A stretch of 64,000 nucleotides of DNA from the NCBI GenBank assembly GCA_900547405.1, contig URGL01000005.1, forward strand, positions 16,211 to 80,210, read 5' to 3'. Numbering within the stretch: the first letter of the stretch is position 1; each line of letters begins with the position of its first letter. The notes below the pieces were generated by a model that did no database searches, was not told the origin of the DNA, and saw only the letters and a list, made by a program, of their open reading frames with translations. Source of the stretch: an uncultured Eubacteriales bacterium. Its GTDB lineage: Bacteria; Bacillota; Clostridia; Oscillospirales; Oscillospiraceae. Position numbers and translations under genes: made by a program. Positions 26,379 to 35,676 of the stretch are shown here, piece after piece.

Positions 26379-27655
26379 ATTCAAAAAAAGCCCTGGGTGG
26401 CATTCTGGATGCCCTGGCTATTCTGCTGGTATCCATTGCCACGGGTACAGTGCTGATGATCGGCGTTTACATGCTGCCCACCGGGCGGATGCTGACCAAT
26501 GTGGCCGAAAGCTATGAAATCATCGATACGGAGGGCGGCAGCTTCACCTGGGCCCCAGGATATCCCGGCAGCCGGTTAGACGGATTTACAGACAACATCA
26601 TGCTCCAGACCGCCGTGCTGGAGGGCTCCGGCAACCCTATTTGGGATGCCATGCTGAATGGGCGGATGGACTTCCCCAAGGCCCAGCTCTCCCCGGGAGA
26701 TGCCCTCATCAATTACGTCTATGGGGCCCGGAACGGGGAAATCACCACCTATGGCCGGTACTGGCACGGCTATCTGCTGTTTTTAAAGCCCCTGCTGCTG
26801 TTTTTCAATCTATCGGATATCCGCATGATGCTGATGACGGTCCAATTTGGCCTGGCGGCGGCACTCCTATGTCTGGTCTACAAGAGGCAGGGCCCCAGGC
26901 TGGCGGTTCCTCTGGGGCTGGCTTTGATAAGCCTGAACCCGGTATCCACCGCCATGAGCATGCAGTTTACCAGCATTTATCTGCTGACCTTAGTCTTCGC
27001 TCTGGCAGAGCTTCAGATAGACAGCTTCTCCAAAAAAAGGGGCTGGGTGCTCTATCTGCTTCTTGGTGTCTGCACCGCCTTCTTTGATTTTCTCACCTAC
27101 CCTCCCGCTGCTTTCGGCATCTGTGTGCTGCTGGAGATCCTCCTTTTTGGGGGCAGTGCCAAAGAAAAGCTGAAAAAAACCATTCTCTCAGGTCTGAGCT
27201 GGGGCCTGGGCTACGGCGGCATGTGGAGCGGAAAATGGCTGGTAGGCTCCCTGCTGACCGGGCAGAACATCCTGGCCGATGCCATCACAACTGCTCACTA
27301 CCGCACCGGCACAGAGGTCGCCGCGGGAGAGGGAACCGCCGCGGCTTACCCGGAAATTCTGGCAAAGAACCTGGGAGCCCTGATGGGCCCAGGCTGCCTG
27401 ATCCTGTTGGGTGCTCTGGTGATCCTGTTTCTCTGGCTGCTGGTATCGAAAAAATACCGATTTGCTCCGGACAACACCCTGCTTCCAGCCCTGGGGCTCA
27501 TTGCCCTGGTACCTTTTGCCTGGTATTTTGTGCTGAAAAATCACTCATCCGTCCACTATTGGATGACATATCGGAATCTTTCCGTAACGGTTATGGCCCT
27601 GGCGGCCTATCTCAGCTTCTCGCTGAAAGACAAAGGAGACAGAACAAATGGATAA
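26375..27655 (+). CDS. Polytopic membrane protein, putative GT-C type glycosyltransferase
   Basis: A 426-residue protein with about ten membrane helices and a large loop after the first helix (residues 40-130). The architecture and the operon with a GT2 enzyme and another large membrane protein suggest a polyprenyl-phosphate-sugar-dependent glycosyltransferase, but no diagnostic motif is seen. The start is a GTG with AAAGGGG ten bases upstream. It overlaps the GT2 gene by 8 nt. Confidence 0.6.
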   Translation: MNSKKALGGILDALAILLVSIATGTVLMIGVYMLPTGRMLTNVAESYEIIDTEGGSFTWAPGYPGSRLDGFTDNIMLQTAVLEGSGNPIWDAMLNGRMDFPKAQLSPGDALINYVYGARNGEITTYGRYWHGYLLFLKPLLLFFNLSDIRMMLMTVQFGLAAALLCLVYKRQGPRLAVPLGLALISLNPVSTAMSMQFTSIYLLTLVFALAELQIDSFSKKRGWVLYLLLGVCTAFFDFLTYPPAAFGICVLLEILLFGGSAKEKLKKTILSGLSWGLGYGGMWSGKWLVGSLLTGQNILADAITTAHYRTGTEVAAGEGTAAAYPEILAKNLGALMGPGCLILLGALVILFLWLLVSKKYRFAPDNTLLPALGLIALVPFAWYFVLKNHSSVHYWMTYRNLSVTVMALAAYLSFSLKDKGDRTNG

Positions 27656-28589
27656 AATTGCCGTATTGATCCCCTGCTACAATGAAGAGAAAACCGTGGA
27701 GAAGGTGGTCACCGATTTCCGCCGGGTGCTGCCCGAGGCCACCATCTACGTTTACAACAACAATTCCTCAGACCGTACCGCGGAGCTGGCCGCCAAGGCC
27801 GGGGCTGTAGTCCGCAACGAATATATGCAGGGCAAGGGCAACGTGATCCGCCGGATGTTCCGGGAAATTGACGCCCAGTGCTACATTATGGCCGATGGCG
27901 ACGACACCTATCCTGCCGAGCACGCCCGGGATATGGCAGACCGGGTCCTGAATCGGCAGGCGGATATGGTAGTCGGCGACCGGCTATCCTCTACCTACTT
28001 CACGGAGAATACCCGACCCTTTCACAACCTGGGCAACCGTCTGGTCCGGGGCAGTATTCAACTGCTGTTCCGCAACAATATCAAGGATATTATGACGGGA
28101 TACCGGGCCTTCAGCTACCAGTTCGTGAAGACCTTCCCCGTGATCTCCAAGGGCTTTGAAATTGAGACGGAGATGAGCATCCACGCCGTCATGAACAATA
28201 TGCACCTGGAAAACGTGGTCATCGACTACCGGGACCGGCCCGAGGGCTCCGTATCCAAGCTGAATACCTATTCCGATGGCTTCAAGGTGCTGAAAACCAT
28301 CGCCAAGCTCTACCGGGTCTATAAGCCCCTGGGATTCTTCGGAATCATCAGCCTGATTCTCTTCCTGCTTTCTACCGTTTTCTTCATCCCTGTGCTGCGG
28401 GTCTACGCCATTACCGGCCTGGTGCCCAACTTCCCCACCCTCATCGTCTGCGGCTTTACGGTGATTGCCGCCCTGCAATCCCTGTTCTCCGGACTGATCC
28501 TGGAGACCATACGGCAGCAGAACCGTCAGTCCTTTGAGCATGCCCTGATTCAGGTCAGCGACCGTCAGCGGCAGCTGCTGGAAAAGTAA
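27648..28589 (+). CDS. Family 2 glycosyltransferase (polyprenyl-phosphate sugar synthase-like)
   Basis: A 313-residue GT-A enzyme. IAVLIPCYNEEKTV opens the nucleotide-sugar domain; MADGDDTYP (residues 81-89) holds the metal-binding DXD-type motif; GDRLSS and DIMTGYRAFS follow as in dolichyl-phosphate mannose synthase relatives. Two C-terminal membrane helices (about 232-285) anchor it. It probably moves a sugar from a nucleotide to undecaprenyl phosphate, to be used by the flanking membrane proteins. Confidence 0.88.
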   Translation: MDKIAVLIPCYNEEKTVEKVVTDFRRVLPEATIYVYNNNSSDRTAELAAKAGAVVRNEYMQGKGNVIRRMFREIDAQCYIMADGDDTYPAEHARDMADRVLNRQADMVVGDRLSSTYFTENTRPFHNLGNRLVRGSIQLLFRNNIKDIMTGYRAFSYQFVKTFPVISKGFEIETEMSIHAVMNNMHLENVVIDYRDRPEGSVSKLNTYSDGFKVLKTIAKLYRVYKPLGFFGIISLILFLLSTVFFIPVLRVYAITGLVPNFPTLIVCGFTVIAALQSLFSGLILETIRQQNRQSFEHALIQVSDRQRQLLEK

Positions 28590-28593
28590 GGCC

Positions 28594-30306
28594 ATGGAGA
28601 AAAAGAAGCTTTTTTCCGCCCTTGCCTCTCTCCTGGGGGCAGGGGCGGGGCTCTACTGGTGCTTGTATCTGCGAGGGACCGACAGCTTCTACAGCGTATA
28701 TGTGGCCGTAACGATTCTGGGGCTCGGCTGCTGGCTGCTCCGGCTCCGGACCCACCGGAAAGCAGCGGGGCTGACCCTCGTCTTCGCCCTGCTCCTGTCC
28801 TTTTTGGTGCTCTTGGCCAATCTTCGGCTCTTTGATCCGGTCAGTGGCAGTATGCGGCCCGCCAACCGGTATTATTGGGCACGTGCCGGGATTTTCTATC
28901 TGGGCGGATGCTTTTTGTTCTGGCAGATCCTGGCCCTTCTGGCTGAGCGTGTCATTGCGAACCGGTCCACGGACCGGTGTGACGCTTCTCCGGAATACGG
29001 TCCCGGCTTTCTTCTCAGTTTCGGCATTCTCGCCGCCGTCTACCTGTTGGTCTTTTCCCTGTGCTACTATCCCGGGGTGCTGACCTACGACAGCGTGTAT
29101 CAGCTTCAGCAGATCCTGGGGCAAACCCCTTATACCAACCATCACCCTTACTTCTACACCCGCTTTATCGGCCTGTGCTACCAGCTGGGTCTGGCTCTCT
29201 TTGGGGATGTAAACGCCGCGGTGGCCACATACAGCGTGATCTCCATTCTGCTCATGAGCGCAGGCTTTGCCTACAGTGTGGCCACCGTAGGGCTGAGTTG
29301 CCGGAGAAAATGGGTAAGCTGGACAGTGCTGGGATGCTACGCCCTGCTCCCCTATCACATTCTCTACAGCTTCGCCATGTGGAAGGATATCTTCTTTGCC
29401 GCCTCGGTGCTGCTGTTTACCCTCAGCTTTTACCGGGTGATGAAGGGTCTGGGAAGACACAAAAAAACGGACAAGGTCCTTCTGGTCCTTTCCGACTTTC
29501 TCATGTGCCTGACCCGGAGCAACGGGAAAATCGCTCTGGCTCTTTCTTTGGTGGTGTTTCTGCCCCTTTTCTGGAGGGGCCGGAAAAAGCTGTGTCTGGC
29601 CCTCTGCGGTGCCGCCCTGGCGGGCTTTATATGCACCGGGCCGGTAATGCGGCTTTTAAATGTACCTCAGCCCCGGTTTACGGAGTCCTTGTCCATCCCC
29701 TTGCAGCAAATCGCCAAGGTGGTCTCCGACGGCTGCCCTCTGACGGAGGAAGAAACAGCCCTGCTCTCCCAAATCATGGACCTGGAGCAGGTCCCCAAGG
29801 TTTACAAATCTTATATCTCTGACCCCATCAAGGGAATTACCGATACCGCCGCTATAGAACAGAACAAGGGAACCTACCTAAAGCTCTATCTGGGTCTTCT
29901 GCGAAGATACCCTCTGCAATTTGTGTCCGCCTGGGTAGACCAGACCAAGGGCTACTGGAATGGTGGCTACTCCTACTGGCACTTCCCCGCCCCCTTTGAA
30001 AACGATCTGGGCATCTCCATCACGCCGCCGGTAGAGGAAGCCAAGGCCGCTTTCATTGCTTGGGAGCAACTGGTTGAAAGCAATCCGGTGCTGAAGCTGA
30101 CCCTGTCCATAGGCGCGGGAACCTGGATATTCCTGACGGCGCTGTACCTGGGCCTTCTCAAAAGGGACCCTGTGGCCCTCTTCCTGCCTGTCCCCGTGCT
30201 GGCAGTCATTGCGACGCTGCTCATTGCCACTCCGGTATACGCTGAGTTCCGGTATGCCTACAGCCTCTTCTGTGTCCTGCCCTTTTTATTGGCAGTGACC
30301 CTATAA
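28594..30306 (+). CDS. Large polytopic membrane protein (DUF6020-like), putative glycosyltransferase
   Basis: A 570-residue protein with about twelve helices. A motif YYPGVLTYDSVYQL followed by NHHPYFYTRFIGLCYQLG is characteristic of DUF6020-type membrane proteins; an acidic Asp in the first outer loop and the HHP stretch suggest a GT-C fold that uses lipid-linked sugar. It starts 4 nt after the GT2 stop and closes the operon. Acceptor unknown (cell wall polymer or surface glycan). Confidence 0.65.
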   Translation: MEKKKLFSALASLLGAGAGLYWCLYLRGTDSFYSVYVAVTILGLGCWLLRLRTHRKAAGLTLVFALLLSFLVLLANLRLFDPVSGSMRPANRYYWARAGIFYLGGCFLFWQILALLAERVIANRSTDRCDASPEYGPGFLLSFGILAAVYLLVFSLCYYPGVLTYDSVYQLQQILGQTPYTNHHPYFYTRFIGLCYQLGLALFGDVNAAVATYSVISILLMSAGFAYSVATVGLSCRRKWVSWTVLGCYALLPYHILYSFAMWKDIFFAASVLLFTLSFYRVMKGLGRHKKTDKVLLVLSDFLMCLTRSNGKIALALSLVVFLPLFWRGRKKLCLALCGAALAGFICTGPVMRLLNVPQPRFTESLSIPLQQIAKVVSDGCPLTEEETALLSQIMDLEQVPKVYKSYISDPIKGITDTAAIEQNKGTYLKLYLGLLRRYPLQFVSAWVDQTKGYWNGGYSYWHFPAPFENDLGISITPPVEEAKAAFIAWEQLVESNPVLKLTLSIGAGTWIFLTALYLGLLKRDPVALFLPVPVLAVIATLLIATPVYAEFRYAYSLFCVLPFLLAVTL

Positions 30307-30358
30307 AAAAGATTTGACCCCTGACGGATTCCGTTACCTTCCGTCAGGGGTCAAATCT
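30305..30358 (-). terminator. Long perfect hairpin terminator between convergent genes
   Basis: Nineteen-base perfect arms (AGATTTGACCCCTGACGGA and its complement) with an 11-nt loop. On the minus strand six T follow, so it ends the DUF3786 transcript; it may also serve the plus-strand operon. Confidence 0.75.
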
Positions 30359-30572
30359 GTTCAGTCTTATTATCTAACATCCTTGGTTAACCTCGCTTTC
30401 TTCGTTTTTGGAAGCGTCTCCACTGACTGTCTCCGTGATACAGTTCTTATTTCTCAGCCGGCAATGGACTCTATGTGAAACGGATATCAGGAAACGCTCC
30501 TGCCCAGTTTTGAGGGACCCTCCAGGAAATGCCTTACATCGGTACTTCCCTTTGTGTCTTAACTATACCATG

Positions 30573-30599
30573 ACTCTCCCATTGCGGCAATGGGAGAGT
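30573..30599 (-). repeat. Inverted repeat downstream of the DUF3786 gene
   Basis: Twelve-base perfect arms ACTCTCCCATTG / CAATGGGAGAGT with a CGG loop, 43 nt beyond the DUF3786 stop. No T-run follows. The remainder of the 30307-30641 gap shows no gene or recognised RNA. Confidence 0.5.
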
Positions 30600-30641
30600 T
30601 GTACAAATCTTCGCAGATATTTTTGGCGGAACTGCCAATAC

Positions 30642-31256
30642 TCAGCCCATTTTCTCCTCCAGCCGCTCCTTCAGATACCCCACCGCGTAGTACATGGTCT
30701 CATACTTCAGATATTGCAGGGCATTCTCGTCCCACAAAAACCGCAGCCTGGGCGCAAACTCCTCGTCTCCCTCCCAGAAGAGCAGGGTAACAGAGAGTTC
30801 CTGAAACACAGGGATGTCAAAGCCCGCATCCGCTCCCTTTCGCTCTTTTCCGCCCATCTGGCCGCAGGCGGCGGCGAAGGCGGCAGGATTCTCCTGGATC
30901 TTCTCCGCAAAGGAATCCCGGCTCTCCTCCAGCAGCGTCTGGTGGAACTGGTGGCCGAAGTCCAGCATATTCTGGATTCTTCCGGACAGGTGCCGGTCTT
31001 CCCGGCTGTCGCAGAGCAGATCCATAAGGGTCAGCACCTCATGGAAGCCGTTGGCGCTTTGCCAGGCTGCCCCCTCCAGCCGCTCCATGTTGCCAGTCAA
31101 GCGGGAAATACGGTAATCTCTGTCGAAGAACCGGGTATAGAGCCAGGCATCATCGTAGCGCAGGTTTAATTTTCGGATCAGAGCGTCCTGGTCATAGCTC
31201 AGGAATAGCTTCCGGGCATTGGCAGAGGCAACGGCGTAATTGTCATGTCTTTCCAT
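30642..31256 (-). CDS. DUF3786 domain protein
   Basis: A 204-residue soluble protein. The pattern (GMERHDN start, YDQDALIRKLNL, ALQYLKYETMYYAVGYLKERL end) fits DUF3786 proteins of anaerobic Firmicutes, whose role is unknown. No catalytic motif or metal cluster is seen. It is a single-gene unit with its own promoter, facing away from alr. Confidence 0.7.
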   Translation of the reverse strand: MERHDNYAVASANARKLFLSYDQDALIRKLNLRYDDAWLYTRFFDRDYRISRLTGNMERLEGAAWQSANGFHEVLTLMDLLCDSREDRHLSGRIQNMLDFGHQFHQTLLEESRDSFAEKIQENPAAFAAACGQMGGKERKGADAGFDIPVFQELSVTLLFWEGDEEFAPRLRFLWDENALQYLKYETMYYAVGYLKERLEEKMG

Positions 31257-31282
31257 TGGGTACCCTCCTCCTCTTTTTCCTC

Positions 31283-31311
31283 AGTATACCACATCCGCTT
31301 CCTATGCGCAA
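31283..31311 (-). promoter_or_regulatory. Promoter of the DUF3786 gene
   Basis: TTGCGC and TATACT are 17 bp apart on the minus strand; a GGAGGAGG site precedes the ATG. Confidence 0.65.
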
Positions 31312-31353
31312 GGCATCCATATTTGTACTTTTCTTAAATATTCCTTCACATGG

Positions 31354-31382
31354 TTTACTTTTCGGCCCAAAAGTGCTAAAAT
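31354..31382 (+). promoter_or_regulatory. Promoter of alr and the CapA-like genes
   Basis: TTTACT and TAAAAT are 17 bp apart. The -10 covers the in-frame ATG at 31381, which rules that codon out as the alr start. Confidence 0.7.
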
Positions 31383-31413
31383 GGGGAGAGTCTACGGAAA
31401 TGAGTTGATATGC

Positions 31414-32571
31414 TTGAATTACGACAATACCCAGGTGGTCATTGACCTGGATGCCATTGAAAAAAATATCGCTGCCGTCAAAGAAAAGACCGGTCTGCCT
31501 GTGATGGGCATCATCAAGGCCGATGCCTACGGCCACGGGGCCATCCAGGTGGCCCGGCTCTTGCAGGATAAATGCGCTTTCTTCGGCGTCAGCTCTATGC
31601 TGGAGGCTATGGAGCTCCGGCGGGCGGGACTGGAAACGCCTATTCTGATTCTGGGCTACACCCCGGTGACGGCCTTCCCCAATGCCATTCGCTACGGTAT
31701 TCGCCCCTCCATCTTTCACTATGAGGATGCCTTGGCCCTGTCCCAGGCTGCGGTGGACCTAGGCGTTACCCAAGCCCCCTTCCACTTTGCCCTGGACACG
31801 GGCATGAGCCGCATCGGCTTCCAGGCCACGGCGGCGGCGGCGGACCAGTGCGCCCGCATCGCGAATCTTCCGGGGCTCCGTGCCGAGGGACTTTTCACTC
31901 ACTTCGCCACAGCGGACAGCAGCGATCTGACCCGCTCCAAAAAGCAGGCGGAGCTTTTCTACCGGTTTGACGAAATGCTGAAAGCCCGGGGGGTAAATAT
32001 CCCCATCCGCCACCTGGACAACTCTGCCGGCATCATGAATTTTGACTATCCCTGCGAGATGGTCCGCTCCGGCATCATCACCTACGGTCTCTACCCCAGC
32101 GATGAGGTGGACCCCAGTGTGCTGTCGTTGACCCCCGCTCTAAGCTGGCGCTGCCGCATTACCCACTTGAAGCTCCTGGAAGCCGGCCGGGAGATCAGCT
32201 ACGGCGGCACCTACACCACCACCCGGCCCACCCGGGTAGCCACCATCCCCGTGGGCTATGCCGACGGCTACCGGCGGAGCCTATCCAACCGGTTCTACGT
32301 CCTCATTCATGGAAAAAAAGCCCCCATCCTGGGCCGGGTCTGCATGGACCAGCTGATGGTAGACGTAACGGATATCCCGGAAACCAAGCTGGAGGACACC
32401 GTGGTCCTGGTGGGCCGCAGCGGCCAGGAAGAGATCTCCATGGAGCAAATCGCCGCGGCGGCAGACAGCTTCAACTATGAGTTTGTCTGCGGCATTTCCC
32501 GCCGGGTCCCCAGGATCTACGTCAGCGGCGGGAAGATCGTCAATGAAGTCCGGTATCTGCTGGATACCTAA
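31414..32571 (+). CDS. alr: Alanine racemase
   Basis: A 385-residue PLP enzyme that makes D-alanine for peptidoglycan. VMGIIKADAYGHGA carries the PLP lysine, LDTGMSRIGF and HLDNSAGIM are substrate-site stretches, and PVGYADGYRR and GRVCMDQLMVDVT hold the catalytic tyrosine region. The start is uncertain: ATG 31381 overlaps the promoter -10, so a TTG at 31414 (or 31405) behind GGAAATGAG is chosen, which also fits the family's short lead before IDLDAIEKN. The CapA-like pair follows 15 nt on. Confidence 0.9.
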   Translation: MNYDNTQVVIDLDAIEKNIAAVKEKTGLPVMGIIKADAYGHGAIQVARLLQDKCAFFGVSSMLEAMELRRAGLETPILILGYTPVTAFPNAIRYGIRPSIFHYEDALALSQAAVDLGVTQAPFHFALDTGMSRIGFQATAAAADQCARIANLPGLRAEGLFTHFATADSSDLTRSKKQAELFYRFDEMLKARGVNIPIRHLDNSAGIMNFDYPCEMVRSGIITYGLYPSDEVDPSVLSLTPALSWRCRITHLKLLEAGREISYGGTYTTTRPTRVATIPVGYADGYRRSLSNRFYVLIHGKKAPILGRVCMDQLMVDVTDIPETKLEDTVVLVGRSGQEEISMEQIAAAADSFNYEFVCGISRRVPRIYVSGGKIVNEVRYLLDT

Positions 32572-32586
32572 TTTTAGGAGGTACCC

Positions 32587-34006
32587 ATGTCCCGATCCCC
32601 ACAGAAGAAAATACGCATTTTATCCATATTGATCGCAATTTTGGCTGTTGCGGACATTCTGGTCATTTCCGCCTGTTTCCGGGTCCCCGGCAAGAAAGCA
32701 AGTGTCCCAGCCACAGAGCCCACAGAAATCCAAGATGAGACCACCGAGCCGGAGCCTACGGATCCGGAAGCCCCCGTCTCCACCGCCACGGTTCTTGCCA
32801 CGGGAGATCTGCTGATGCACAAGAAGGTCATCGATTCCGGAAAGCAAGAGGACGGGAGCTACGATTTCTCCTCCATTTTCCGCTACATCTCCCCTATTGT
32901 CCAGCAGGCAGACTACGCCGTTGCCAACCTGGAAACCACCCTGGCAGGTACGGACAACGGCTACGCCTACTCCGGAAACCCAAAATTCAACAGTCCTGAC
33001 GCCATTGTGGATGCCGCCAAGGATGCGGGCTTCCAGATGCTTCTCACCGCCAACAACCACAGCCTGGATACAGGGCTGGTGGGCTTCAAGCGGACCGTAC
33101 AGGTGGTCCGGGAAAAGGGTCTGGAAACCCTGGGCACCTACCTGACTGCCGACGAGAAGAAATGGACCGTCGTCAATGTAAACGGCATCAACCTCGGCAT
33201 GGTCTGCTACACCTCTTCGTCGGCAGCGTCAGATGTGTATAAGAGACAGCTGCTACACCTATTCCGACGGCTTCAACCAGAGCGGCAAACCGGTGCTCAA
33301 CTTTGTGAATGAGCTGTCGGAAGATGGCCTTCTCAACTACTTCACCTATAACCATCTGCCGGAATTCTATGAGGAATTGGGCACCTATGTCAAGGAAATG
33401 AAGGCCGCCGGGGCAGATGCTACCATTCTCTTCATCCACTGGGGCACGGAGTATCGGATGTCTGCCGACACAAACCAGACCGCCATGGCCCAGGCTCTGT
33501 GTGACCTGGGGATCGATGCCATCGTCGGCGGCCATCCCCACGTGGTAGAACCCATGGACCTGCTGACATCCAGCCAGGACCCAAGCCACAAGACTGTGGT
33601 CCTCTACTCTCTGGGCAACGCCGTATCCAATCAGCGTAAGGAAGAAATCGAATCCCGGCCCACCGGCGAGACGGAGGACGGTCTGCTCTACCGGCTGACT
33701 TTCGGGAAATATGCCGACGGCACCGTGAAAATCGATGCTGTGGACTTGATCCCCACCTGGGTGAACATGAACAGCGATTCCGGCTCCAGACTCTATCCCA
33801 TCATCCCCCTGGATCCCGCCAATATGGACTCCTGGCAAAGCAGCTGCAACCTGACAGGCAGCCAGCTGCTTTCCGCCAAAGCATCCCTGAACCGGACCAA
33901 CCAGATCATTGCCGCCTCCCTCCAGAAGGTCCAGGCGGGCCTGGCTCCTGCCGAGGAGCCAGCCGAAACCGAACCAACCACAGCTTCTTCTGAGGAAGCC
34001 GCATAA
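32587..34006 (+). pseudogene. CapA-like metallophosphatase gene, split by adapter sequence
   Basis: The frame from ATG 32587 follows the CapA/PgsA family to GMVCYT and then shifts; the family sequence resumes in the next frame (CYTYSDGFNQSG) to the stop at 34006. The break is an 11-bp duplication (33204-33214 and 33250-33260) flanking 35 nt, of which 33217-33249 is the Nextera read-1 transposase adapter. Removing 46 nt gives one 457-codon protein that matches the next gene throughout. Kept features are an N-terminal membrane anchor, VLATGDLLMH, LTANNHSLDTG and GGHPHVVEP. The real gene is almost certainly intact. Confidence 0.95.
33217..33249 (+). other. Synthetic Nextera/Tn5 read-1 adapter in the assembly
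   Basis: Bases 33231-33249 are the Tn5 mosaic end AGATGTGTATAAGAGACAG and 33217-33230 are TCGTCGGCAGCGTC, the Illumina Nextera read-1 tail. The 33-nt match is exact. Translation yields the known contaminant peptides SAASDVYKRQ (plus) and VSYTHLTLPT (minus). It is not part of the organism's genome. Confidence 0.98.
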
Positions 34007-34020
34007 GGAGAACCACTTCC

Positions 34021-35442
34021 ATGTCCTTTTCCCATTCCAACCGTAAAAACAGAGGCTCTGCCATTGTCGGCGTCCTGATCACCCTGATCGTCCTGCTGCT
34101 GGTGGCCGATACCGCCGTGATTGCCCTGTGCTTCAAGACACCCTCCGGCACTGCTGCCCCCACAGAGGCCCCCACCCTGGCGGCCACAGAGGAAACGGAG
34201 CTGCCCACCATCGCCACGGAAACCACAGAGCCCCCCACCACCATGCCGGAGCCGGAGCATGTGGTATCCACCGCTACCATTGTCTCCACCGGTGATATTC
34301 TGATGCACATGCCGGTGATCTCCTCTGGCGCTGTAGGCACGGGCTACAACTTTGACTCTATTTTTCGCTATGTGACCGATGATATCAGCGCCGCGGACTA
34401 CGCCGTCGCCAATCTGGAAACCACCCTGGCAGGCACGGACAACGGCTATCAGTACGCAGGCTTCCCCAACTTCAACTCCCCGGATGCCATTGTGGATGCC
34501 GTGAAGAACGCGGGCTTTGATATGCTCCTGACTGCCAATAACCACAGCTACGACACCACCCTGGTGGGCTACAAGCGTACACTGGAGGTGGTCCGGGGAG
34601 CTGGCCTGGAAACTCTTGGAACCTATCTCGATGCCGATGAGCAGAAGTGGACCATTGCAGATATCAATGACATCAAGGTGGGAATGCTCTGCTATACCTA
34701 CGCCACCGGCGTAGGCTCCAACGGCGCTCCCCAGCTCAACGGCAACGCCGCCATCAAGGAGGCGGGGATCTGCAACTTCTTCTCCTATAACAATCTGCCC
34801 GCCTTCTACTCCGAGGTGGAAGGGTACCTGAACGACATGAAGGAGGCCGGGGCCGAGGCCACGGTGCTCTACGTCCACTGGGGCGATGAGTACCAGCTGA
34901 AGCCCAACCAGACCCAGACCGCCATGGCCCAGCAGCTGTGCGACCTGGGCGTTGACGTGATCATCGGCGGCCATCCCCACGTGGTCCAGCCCATGGACCT
35001 GCTGGAGTCCACCACAGACCCGGATCACAAAACCGTGATCCTCTACTCCATGGGCAACGCCGTCTCCAACCAGAGGGCCGGCAACATCAGCTCCATCTCC
35101 ACTGCCCACACAGAGGACGGCGTGCTGTTCTCCATCACCTTCTCCAAGTATTCCGACGGCACCGTCTACCTGGAGGATGTGGATCTGGTCCCCACCTGGG
35201 TGTATATGAATAGCAACTCCGGCTCCCGGCAGTATAACATCGTGCCCCTGCACAATGACCTGCGGGACCAGTGGCAGACAGATTTCAATATGTCTGACAA
35301 TGATTTCAACAACGCCCAGCGGTCCTACGACCGCACCGATGCCATCGTCTCCGAAGGCCTGACGAAATCCAAGGAGTACCTGGCCCAGCAAAAGCAGCAG
35401 CGAGAGGATGACTACCTGGCCCAGGCCCAAAACGCCGCCTGA
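34021..35442 (+). CDS. CapA-like (PGA_cap) metallophosphatase family protein
   Basis: A 473-residue protein: short basic N-terminus, one membrane helix (about 20-42), a Thr/Pro/Glu-rich spacer to about 80, then the CapA domain outside the cell. Metal-site stretches are IVSTGDILMH, NLETTL, LTANNHSYDTT, LYVHWGDEY and IGGHPHVVQPMD. Relatives are needed for poly-gamma-glutamate capsule export or anchoring, but no capB/capC genes are near, so the substrate is open. It is a tandem duplicate of the preceding gene, highly similar through the catalytic domain. Confidence 0.88.
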   Translation: MSFSHSNRKNRGSAIVGVLITLIVLLLVADTAVIALCFKTPSGTAAPTEAPTLAATEETELPTIATETTEPPTTMPEPEHVVSTATIVSTGDILMHMPVISSGAVGTGYNFDSIFRYVTDDISAADYAVANLETTLAGTDNGYQYAGFPNFNSPDAIVDAVKNAGFDMLLTANNHSYDTTLVGYKRTLEVVRGAGLETLGTYLDADEQKWTIADINDIKVGMLCYTYATGVGSNGAPQLNGNAAIKEAGICNFFSYNNLPAFYSEVEGYLNDMKEAGAEATVLYVHWGDEYQLKPNQTQTAMAQQLCDLGVDVIIGGHPHVVQPMDLLESTTDPDHKTVILYSMGNAVSNQRAGNISSISTAHTEDGVLFSITFSKYSDGTVYLEDVDLVPTWVYMNSNSGSRQYNIVPLHNDLRDQWQTDFNMSDNDFNNAQRSYDRTDAIVSEGLTKSKEYLAQQKQQREDDYLAQAQNAA

Positions 35443-35453
35443 TACGCACAACC

Positions 35454-35491
35454 GCGCAGCTGAGTCCCCTTCCCAGGGTTCTCAGCTGCGC
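35454..35491 (+). terminator. Hairpin after the CapA-like genes
   Basis: GCGCAGCTGAG / CTCAGCTGCGC arms; only a weak T-rich tail (CTTCCT). Confidence 0.55.
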
Positions 35492-35524
35492 CTTCCTATG
35501 CCCGGAATTTCTTTTAAAAAGCAC

Positions 35525-35553
35525 TTGACAAAAGATACTCCATATGCTACAAT
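35525..35553 (+). promoter_or_regulatory. Promoter of rplJ-rplL
   Basis: Consensus TTGACA and TACAAT with 17-bp spacing, ahead of the L10 leader. Confidence 0.85.
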
Positions 35554-35559
35554 AGCGAA

Positions 35560-35664
35560 GTTGCCAAAGACAGCAGGTACAAACCTAAATCCTGCCGAGG
35601 TGCGTCGAATCTGTTTTCTTCGTATCTTTCTGCTCTTTGGCAGGAAGATATTTTTATTTTTTCG
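35560..35664 (+). ncRNA. Ribosomal protein L10 leader
   Basis: GACAGCAGGTACAAACCTAA and CCTGCCGAGGTGCG form the kink-turn and stem bound by L10(L12)4, as in Firmicute rplJ leaders. A further pairing with TTTGGCAGG and a downstream T-rich run can form a terminator. Excess L10 would lower expression of its own operon. Confidence 0.85.
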
Positions 35665-35676
35665 GAGGTGAAAATT

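Noticed and set aside
33233..33312. Two separate CDSs at the CapA locus
   Set aside because: The second apparent start lies in the synthetic adapter; removing the artefact gives a single gene.
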